Positions 55,124-61,174 of a stretch of DNA of 64,000 bases are shown here, piece after piece (the first letter of the stretch is position 1; each line of letters starts with the position of its first letter). Origin of the DNA: Clostridium massiliamazoniense (GTDB lineage: Bacteria > Bacillota > Clostridia > Clostridiales > Clostridiaceae); assembly GCF_001403635.1 (NCBI RefSeq), contig NZ_LN879466.1, positions 336,254 to 400,253 on the forward strand. Direction: 5' to 3'. A program made the position numbers and the translations under genes. The notes beneath the pieces are model-generated. The model ran no database searches. It was not told where the DNA came from and saw nothing but the letters and a program-made list of their open reading frames with translations.

Positions 55124-55876
55124 ATGAAATATACAATCTTAGGTTTTGATCAAAAAGTAGCAGTAAACCTGAAACTTAATATAAATCATTTACTATTACT
55201 CAATTATTTTAAGGATTTTAGAAATACTGATTTAATGGTAACCAAAGTGTTCAATGGTGAAAAAATGTATTGGTTAAAATATGAAGCTATATTAAATAAC
55301 TTACCTATTTTAGGCATAAAATCAAAAATTGTATTAAGGAGATATTTGAAACAACTAGAAGATGCTAAAGTACTTACTTATAAATGTGAAAAAACAAGTA
55401 AAGGTACTTATACTTTTTATAGTTTAGGAGAGAAATATTGGGATTTACAATATAAGAAGAAGTCTAAAAATATATTAGAAAATGATGAAAGGAGTACTGA
55501 ATTAGATAGTTTAATAGGGTTAACGAATAGATTTAGTAGGTTTGAACATAAAAGGTTACCCCGTCAAACTAAAATGTTTAACCAAAATATAAAATTATTA
55601 AAACATTCATCTATAAAAAATATTAGAGTATTAAAAGAAAAAAATAACATTAAACTTTCATCTACATCTAAATCTATAAAAGAAATAATATTTATACTAT
55701 TATCTTCAGTTAGTGATTATGCATATTCAACTTGGTTTGCAGATACAATTATGATTGAAGAAGATGGAGAAATAATTGTTAAAGCTTCTGATTTTCTTAT
55801 TAATAATATGCCAACTAAATATATAAATATTATACAAAATACATTAAATAAAAAATTAGTTTTTATAAAAGAATAA
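55124..55876 (+). CDS. Phage replication-type protein (winged helix plus DnaA-N-like domain)
   Basis: 250 aa. The N-terminal half looks like a winged-helix initiator (LNINHLLLLNYFKDF, KIVLRRYLKQLEDAKVLTY). A basic linker follows (about 110-180). The C-terminal 60 residues (SDYAYSTWFADTIMIEEDGE, IIVKASDFLINNMPTKYINI) resemble the DnaA N-terminal domain found at the end of phage replisome organisers. Start ATG after GAGGAGG. No helicase loader is seen beside it. Confidence 0.65.
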   Translation: MKYTILGFDQKVAVNLKLNINHLLLLNYFKDFRNTDLMVTKVFNGEKMYWLKYEAILNNLPILGIKSKIVLRRYLKQLEDAKVLTYKCEKTSKGTYTFYSLGEKYWDLQYKKKSKNILENDERSTELDSLIGLTNRFSRFEHKRLPRQTKMFNQNIKLLKHSSIKNIRVLKEKNNIKLSSTSKSIKEIIFILLSSVSDYAYSTWFADTIMIEEDGEIIVKASDFLINNMPTKYINIIQNTLNKKLVFIKE

Positions 55877-55990
55877 GTTTAATAATATATTATTAATTTA
55901 TATATGAATATCCCTTGAAGTTTATTAAAGCACATTAACAAAATATTTATATATAAATTATTATTAAAATACTAAATCAAGGAGATTTCA

Positions 55991-56281
55991 ATGAATAAAA
56001 TAGTATTATCAGGGCAATTTGTAGAGAAGCCAAAACTTCATATAACAAAATCAGGAAAAGTTTCGTGTAATTTTATATTATCAATACATGATCAAATAAA
56101 GACTGAAATTAATTATTTCATAAATTGTATAGCATTAAATGATACAGCTAAATTAATTCTAAGGTTATTTAAAAAAAATGATAGTATTATTATAAATGGT
56201 TTTATAAAATCAAAGCTATATAAGAAAAATATTTATGCAACAACAGTAGTCGTTCAAACATTTTCATTTCCCATAGACTAA
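55991..56281 (+). CDS. Single-stranded DNA-binding protein (short, phage type)
   Basis: 96 aa, an OB-fold SSB core: MNKIVLSGQFVEKPKLHITK, VSCNFILSIHD, NYFINCIALNDTAKLI, and FFKKNDSI-like then IIINGFIKSKLY. It lacks the acidic C-terminal tail that recruits replication partners. Start ATG after CAAGGAG. Confidence 0.78.
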   Translation: MNKIVLSGQFVEKPKLHITKSGKVSCNFILSIHDQIKTEINYFINCIALNDTAKLILRLFKKNDSIIINGFIKSKLYKKNIYATTVVVQTFSFPID

Positions 56282-56332
56282 TTATTAAAAATTAAATTAT
56301 AGATAAATATTAAATAAAAAGGAAGAGATACA

Positions 56333-56752
56333 ATGATTGTAAAAGATATATTAAAAGAATATACTAATAATAAAAAATTGCTTGGTCATTTAGAATTAGA
56401 ATTAAAATATTTAAAAGATGATTATGATGTACAAGCTTTTCAAATAGGTGAGAAAACAAGTAAAACTAACAAAATTTCCGATATTGTAGCAAACAACTAT
56501 ATACGTATTGAAGAAAAAATAAGTCAATATGAACAAGAAATACGATTTTGTAAAAGAGAAATAGAATTTGCTGAATATTATTTTAATATGTGTAGCGGTA
56601 CAAATAGAGAAATACTAGAAGGGAAATATAAATATAATTTAACTTTATCTAAAATAGGGGAAAAAGTTCATTTAACAGCTAATGGTGTTAATAGTAGGAT
56701 TGAAAGAATATTAAATACAATACAAAATATGATTAATAATCAAAATTTATAA
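56333..56752 (+). CDS. ArpU/sigma-like phage late regulator
   Basis: 139 aa, helical. The N-terminal coiled region (LLGHLELELKYLKDD, IEEKISQYEQEIRFCKREIE) leads to a sigma-region-4-like helix-turn-helix (NREILEGKYKYNLTLSKIGE, then KVHLTANGVNSRIERIL). This is typical of ArpU-type late transcription regulators before phage structural genes. Start ATG after GGAAGAG. Its probable target lies just downstream. Confidence 0.72.
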   Translation: MIVKDILKEYTNNKKLLGHLELELKYLKDDYDVQAFQIGEKTSKTNKISDIVANNYIRIEEKISQYEQEIRFCKREIEFAEYYFNMCSGTNREILEGKYKYNLTLSKIGEKVHLTANGVNSRIERILNTIQNMINNQNL

Positions 56753-56814
56753 TTTCAAAAAAATATAATATTAAACTTCGTTATAAAATACAAAAAAAGT
56801 GAGGACGTAATTGT

Positions 56815-56838
56815 ATATCATTCATGTTATAATGATAT
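56815..56838. promoter_or_regulatory. Candidate late promoter/operator
   Basis: Perfect inverted repeat ATATCATT / AATGATAT (8-nt spacer) enclosing a TATAAT box, just upstream of a terminator and the structural genes. It may be the site read by the ArpU-like regulator. Confidence 0.45.
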
Positions 56839-56872
56839 TGTAAGATAATATTAAATTTTATCTTTTTCATCG

Positions 56873-56900
56873 AGACCACCTAATCAGTGGTCTTTTTTTT
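56873..56900 (+). terminator. Terminator between regulatory and structural modules
   Basis: Perfect 7-bp stem AGACCAC / GTGGTCT with a 7-nt loop and eight T. Confidence 0.87.
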
Positions 56901-57146
56901 ATATATTGGTTAAATAGTAGAAATGCTAATGAAAGGAAAAGGTTATTTACATCATAAAATTTGCTTTAACTCAAAATATTACTTTAAATAAAATTAGCAA
57001 AAATAAAAGAATGTATGAGGATTATTTCTTATATGAAAAAAGGAGAAAAATTGTTTCAATTATTCATATAAAGTAGCATATAACTCCTTAAATCCATGTC
57101 AATTATAAATGCTATTTTAATTTTATACTTTTAAGGAGGTGATAAC
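56901..57146. other. Gap where terminase genes would be expected
   Basis: About 245 bp, AT-rich, holding only a 21-codon ORF without family likeness. In siphophage gene order the small and large terminase genes sit just before the portal; neither is present in 56753-57146. An AAGGAGGTGATAA ribosome site at the end serves the portal. Confidence 0.6.
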
Positions 57147-58409
57147 TTGAGCAGTACTTTAGGTGTAAATCAAACAGAGTTATTATCAATTTATAACGAT
57201 TTTATAGAATCAGATAAATTTAAATGGATGACTATTGGTGAGAATTACTATAAAGGTAAACACGATATTTTATTTGAAAAACAATATAAACATCTTAATA
57301 ATGGAGAAAAAATTGAAAATAAAAATCAGCCTAATAATACTCTTTATTTCAATTACATCAAATTTATTGTGGATCAAAAGGTAAATTATTCTTTATCTAT
57401 ACCACCTCAATTTAGTTGTAATGATGAAACTTATCTTTCAGAACTTGAATCTATGCTTATAGATAATGAGTTTAATTATTATTTACCTATATTAGGAACA
57501 AAAAGTTCAAATGAAGGAATTAGTTGGTTGCAAGTTTATATAGATGAAAACAATGAATTTAAATTTATGATGGTTCCTTCTCAACAATGTGTTCCTTTGT
57601 GGGAAGATGAATTTCATACATCTTTAAATGCAATGATTAGGGTATATGATAGTTTAGAAGAATTTGATTTATCAAAGCCTCAACTAATGACAATTATAGA
57701 ATATTGGACTAAAACGGATATGAAAAAGTTTAAAGTAAATAAAAGTGAAATTACACAACTAGATTCAAGTAATTTATTAGATATATTGGATGGACAATAT
57801 ATTGGGGAAACAGTAGAGTATAATAATCCAATAAGTAACTGGGGGAAAGTACCATTTATAGCGTTTAAAAATAATCTTAATGAACAACCTGATATTGAAC
57901 AAATTAAAGAACAAATAGATGCTATGGATTTAGTACTTAGTAATTCAATAAATTCTATAGAACAACAAAGAGAAAATATATTAGTAATAGAAAATGCTAA
58001 TGGTTCTGATCCTGATATATTATTAAATAATATAAAGTTATATGGCCTTATATTAACTCAAAATGTAGATGGGAATGGTAGCAAAGTTAAGTCTATAAGT
58101 AATCCTATAAATTATGACGGTTCTTTAAATATGTTTAAAACATTAAAAGACACTGTAATGGAAATATCTAATTCAGTCAATATATATCATGAAACAAAAT
58201 CTTCTATATCTGAATTAGATTTAAAATTATTATACAAAGGATTAGATATAAAATGTGCAAATTTTGAAAGAGAATTTAGAAAAGGATTTAATGACTTACA
58301 ATACTTCTTTAAGAAATATTTAGAAACAAAAGGTACAACAATAAATAATATAGCTAAAATTGAATTCCTTAGAAATACTTTACAAAACAGTTCAAAAAAT
58401 ATTAATTAA
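57147..58409 (+). CDS. Phage portal protein (SPP1 gp6-like), C-terminally short
   Basis: 420 aa, start TTG 57147 after AAGGAGGTGATAA. Portal features: IGENYYKGKHDILFEKQYK, NNTLYFNYIKFIVDQKVNYS, SNEGISWLQVYID, NNWGKVPF-type segment (SNWGKVPFIAFKNN), and the helical stem region (IDAMDLVLSNSINSIEQQRE). It ends at KIEFLRNTLQNSSKNIN, just where the family's aspartate/arginine strand normally leads into a further 50-80 residues. It may still assemble a ring, but packaging ability is doubtful with no terminase or capsid. Confidence 0.82.
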   Translation: MSSTLGVNQTELLSIYNDFIESDKFKWMTIGENYYKGKHDILFEKQYKHLNNGEKIENKNQPNNTLYFNYIKFIVDQKVNYSLSIPPQFSCNDETYLSELESMLIDNEFNYYLPILGTKSSNEGISWLQVYIDENNEFKFMMVPSQQCVPLWEDEFHTSLNAMIRVYDSLEEFDLSKPQLMTIIEYWTKTDMKKFKVNKSEITQLDSSNLLDILDGQYIGETVEYNNPISNWGKVPFIAFKNNLNEQPDIEQIKEQIDAMDLVLSNSINSIEQQRENILVIENANGSDPDILLNNIKLYGLILTQNVDGNGSKVKSISNPINYDGSLNMFKTLKDTVMEISNSVNIYHETKSSISELDLKLLYKGLDIKCANFEREFRKGFNDLQYFFKKYLETKGTTINNIAKIEFLRNTLQNSSKNIN

Positions 58410-58485
58410 TATGAAAGATTCATTTATTTAAACAGAATTCCAATTTATAGTGTAAAATTATTAAATCTTAAAGGAGATGAGAAAA

Positions 58486-58614
58486 ATGAAAAATATAATT
58501 AATATTAATTTTTCAAATTTAGTATATTCCAAAATTTCATATACACTATCTAATTGTATAGATAATAAATTAAATTATTGGGAAGCACAAAGTGATTGTA
58601 GAATTTTATGTTAG
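58486..58614 (+). CDS. 42-aa hypothetical protein in the scaffold/capsid position
   Basis: ATG 58486 after AAAGGAGATGAG to TAG 58614. Sequence rich in Asn/Ser/Tyr (NFSNLVYSKISYTLSNC). Its end overlaps the start of the connector gene (ATGTTAG). No likeness to capsid or scaffold proteins; it could be a remnant left by their deletion. Confidence 0.5.
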   Translation: MKNIININFSNLVYSKISYTLSNCIDNKLNYWEAQSDCRILC

Positions 58615-58904
58615 ATACATTATTATTACTTCTAAATATTGATAAAAATGATGTACGAGCTAATGAAATTTTAAAATATTATATAAATAAAGCTACTCAA
58701 TATTTTTTATCTGAAACTAATTTAACTATAGTCCCTACATCAGCTGGAGATATAATCATTGAATTAGTTATACTTATGTGGAATAAAATGGGTTCAGAAG
58801 GTATATATTCTGAATATCATAATGGAATAATCTATAAATGGAAAAGAGATATTTCTGCAAGATTAAGAAGACAGATTTTAAGTTATAGGGTGATAACATG
58901 GTAA
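58608..58904 (+). CDS. Head-tail connector protein (gp6/gp15-like)
   Basis: 98 aa. Helical adaptor pattern: LLLLLNIDKNDVRANEILKY, an acidic and aromatic middle (IIELVILMWNKMGSEG), and WKRDISARLRRQIL near the end, as in Gp6/Gp15 connectors that bind below the portal. Overlaps the preceding small ORF and the next gene, showing coupled translation. Confidence 0.7.
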   Translation: MLDTLLLLLNIDKNDVRANEILKYYINKATQYFLSETNLTIVPTSAGDIIIELVILMWNKMGSEGIYSEYHNGIIYKWKRDISARLRRQILSYRVITW

Positions 58905-59218
58905 GTAATAGAAATATGGTTAAAGCAATTTTACAAACTAAACAAATTAATAGAAATGAATTACTAGAGCCAATAGAAAATTGGATTAATACTGATTCTT
59001 TTCAAATAAGTATTAATAAAATAAAAAATACTACAATTGTGAATGGCTCTTTAGTATATCTAATAACATATAAAGCCTTAACTAAATATAAAAATATAAT
59101 AAAAAAAAGTAGTAATAGAATTTATGTTCCTAGTACTAATAAGATATATCTAATAGAGGATGTAGGTGAATTTGATGGGCTTTGGAACTTGCTTAGCTTA
59201 AAAGTACTTGAAGGTTAA
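58898..59218 (+). CDS. Head-closure / tail-completion protein
   Basis: 106 aa, beta-rich after a helical start (LLEPIENWINTDSFQISINK, GSLVYLITYKALTKY, IYLIEDVGEFDGLWNLLSLK). By position and the closing IYLIEDVGEFDG pattern it fits the head-closure (SPP1 gp16-like) protein. Overlaps the connector gene by 7 bp. The HK97-gp10-type gene usually next is missing; only 85 bp separate it from the tail-terminator gene. Confidence 0.6.
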   Translation: MVSNRNMVKAILQTKQINRNELLEPIENWINTDSFQISINKIKNTTIVNGSLVYLITYKALTKYKNIIKKSSNRIYVPSTNKIYLIEDVGEFDGLWNLLSLKVLEG

Positions 59219-59303
59219 TCGTGATTTTTCTTAATAATATTTTTATGTTTATGTTTGCTTATATTATTAGATGTAAAATTTTATTAATAAAAGGACTGAT
59301 ATT

Positions 59304-59711
59304 ATGCAACAATCAATAATAAAATATTTAATTAATAATAACGAACTAAATGATATTATTAACGTAAAAAATAATCTTTATCCTATTTATGCATTAATAC
59401 CAGATGAAAATATAGGTAATCTTACTAATCCAGTTATGGAATATCAATATATAGATTTAAAAGGTGGCTTAGAAAAGCAAAGCCAATTATCAATAAATAT
59501 AATAGGTACAAACTATAATAATATGGTTAATGTACAAACTGTATTAAACAAAATTTTAGACTTTAATACAACTTCAGAATTTATTTTTTATGACAAAATT
59601 AAGTTCAATTCTCAAATAAAGACAGGGACTCCCCCAACATATAAAGAGGAGACACAATTATATCAAATTAATTCAAATTATTTAATTAAATGGAGGTATT
59701 TACATGAATAA
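59304..59711 (+). CDS. Tail terminator protein (gp17-like)
   Basis: 135 aa. Fits the siphophage tail-terminator / minor tail family by position and pattern (VKNNLYPIYALIPDENIG, YQYIDLKGGLEKQSQLSINI, NMVNVQTVLNKILDF, YQINSNYLIKWRYLHE). Start ATG with AAAAGGA upstream. Its stop overlaps the start of the major tail gene. Confidence 0.65.
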   Translation: MQQSIIKYLINNNELNDIINVKNNLYPIYALIPDENIGNLTNPVMEYQYIDLKGGLEKQSQLSINIIGTNYNNMVNVQTVLNKILDFNTTSEFIFYDKIKFNSQIKTGTPPTYKEETQLYQINSNYLIKWRYLHE

Positions 59712-60363
59712 TACAGGAAGCTCAACAGGAGTTTTTTCAAATGGAACAACATATGGAACAGGATTAGCTAATGGTGGTGGAGACACTATATTATTAGGTG
59801 GAGGAGCATTATATATAATGCCTATTGAAGAAATTACATCAATACCAAATGATACTGAAATAGAAGTAGATAAATATAATGTTGGCTGGTGTGAATCTGG
59901 AGCTAAAATTCAATATAAACCTAAATTAACAGAAGTATATAATCAATATGATCAACTTGTAAAAAGATTTATAACAAGAGAAGATTTTTCATTTAAAACA
60001 GGAATTTTATCATGGGACTTAGAAAATATATCAAATTTATCTAATGCTAAATTTGTGCCAGCAACAGAAAATAATCTAGAAAGAAGAGTTGTATTTACTG
60101 GATCAGGAGCATTAAATACAATTTTATTAAGATTTGTCTATATAAAAGAAAATGGTTTACCAATTAGATTCACAATGGTTGGACAAGGAGGAAATGGATT
60201 TGGTTTAGATTTTAGTGATAAAGCTACATCTATAGATGCTGAAATTCAAGCAGTTCAATACTTTAAAAACTTTTTTGCAGAATTTAGAGAAGAATTAAGT
60301 CAAGAAGAATTTAATAACTTAAATCCTTCAAATAGTGTAAGCAATACTCCTAATGATAAATAG
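59704..60363 (+). CDS. Major tail (tube) protein
   Basis: 219 aa. Gly-rich N-terminus (GTTYGTGLANGGGDTILLGG), then the tail-tube beta fold: EIEVDKYNVGWCESGAKIQY, FSFKTGILSWDLENISNLS, RRVVFTGSGALNTILLRFVY, and ENGLPIRFTMVGQGGNGFGL. The GQGGNGFGLDFSD segment matches major tail proteins of clostridial and Bacillus siphophages. Start ATG after TGGAGG. A strong hairpin follows, suiting high expression of the most abundant subunit. Confidence 0.78.
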   Translation: MNNTGSSTGVFSNGTTYGTGLANGGGDTILLGGGALYIMPIEEITSIPNDTEIEVDKYNVGWCESGAKIQYKPKLTEVYNQYDQLVKRFITREDFSFKTGILSWDLENISNLSNAKFVPATENNLERRVVFTGSGALNTILLRFVYIKENGLPIRFTMVGQGGNGFGLDFSDKATSIDAEIQAVQYFKNFFAEFREELSQEEFNNLNPSNSVSNTPNDK

Positions 60364-60437
60364 GATAATTTATATTAAAATCTAATTTTTAGATAATATA
60401 AAAGAAGTAAAATCAAATATGAATATTAAATAATATG

Positions 60438-60485
60438 ATGGGCTATCTCTAAAAAGAATTTTTATTCTGCTTTGATATAGCCCAT
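60438..60485 (+). terminator. Hairpin between major tail and chaperone genes
   Basis: Outer 9-bp stem ATGGGCTAT / ATAGCCCAT with an inner AGAAT/ATTCT pairing. No T-run, so it is probably a partial terminator or mRNA-stabilising hairpin. Confidence 0.55.
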
Positions 60486-60538
60486 TATTTATAGCTCTCT
60501 AAGTTCAATAAAATATTAAATGAAAGTAGGAATATAAA

Positions 60539-60853
60539 ATGAATACAAAATTAAATTTAGATGAATATGATAAAAATACAGAATTAACGCTTAAAGGAAC
60601 AAAGTATTTAATTCCTCCAATTACTTATAAAGTAAGGAATGACTTAATGAATATATTTAATGAGATTACTAACTCTAAAGATGAAGAAGCAAAAAGAAAT
60701 GCGGATTTAACATTAATTATTGCTTATTTAAATACTAATTTAGATAAAGTATTATTTACTATTGAGGAATTAGAATCTAAAATTAATGCTTATCAAATTA
60801 ATATGTTAACAGAATTCATATTAAATCAAATAAGAGGTATTGAAAAAAACTAG
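60539..60853 (+). CDS. Tail assembly chaperone, short form (gpG-like)
   Basis: 104 aa, helical and acidic (KYLIPPITYKVRNDLMNIFN, FTIEELESKINAYQINMLT). By position between the major tail and tape-measure genes it is the gpG-type chaperone. The last codons GAA AAA AAC TAG contain an A AAA AAC slippery heptamer at 60844-60850 that allows -1 frameshifting into the following frame. Start ATG after AAGTAGGA. Confidence 0.75.
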   Translation: MNTKLNLDEYDKNTELTLKGTKYLIPPITYKVRNDLMNIFNEITNSKDEEAKRNADLTLIIAYLNTNLDKVLFTIEELESKINAYQINMLTEFILNQIRGIEKN

Positions 60854-61170
60854 ATATTCCTATTCCTCATAAATATAGGTCAGCTATAATAAAAAGATAT
60901 TTTGATATTGATGAATGGGAATATAATAAAGATTTTGAGATTTTTACAAGTAATATAAAGCAGATAAAAGATTATACAGGGTTAAATTTTCTAGAAATAG
61001 AGAATTTACCTTATTTTAAATTCATGCTCTATAGAAGAGATGCATGGTTATATCACCAAAAGTCTACGGAACAAGGCAGAAACTTTTTGAAAAATTTAAA
61101 TGAGTTAACACAACACAAGGCTGATATAAATTCAATAAGAAAAAAACAAAAAGAAATGGAAAGGAGGTAA
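60850..61170 (+). CDS. Tail assembly chaperone, frameshift extension (gpGT-like)
   Basis: After a -1 shift at A AAA AAC the frame stays open for 106 codons to TAA 61168-61170. It begins LDIPIPHKYRSAIIKRYFDI, then WEYNKDFEIFTSNIKQIKDY and YRRDAWLYHQKSTEQGRNFL. It has no start codon with a ribosome site of its own. The fusion product would be about 210 aa and, as with lambda gpGT, would help load the tape measure. Its end holds the ribosome site of the next gene. Confidence 0.78.
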   Translation, partial: LDIPIPHKYRSAIIKRYFDIDEWEYNKDFEIFTSNIKQIKDYTGLNFLEIENLPYFKFMLYRRDAWLYHQKSTEQGRNFLKNLNELTQHKADINSIRKKQKEMERR

Positions 61171-61174
61171 ATAA

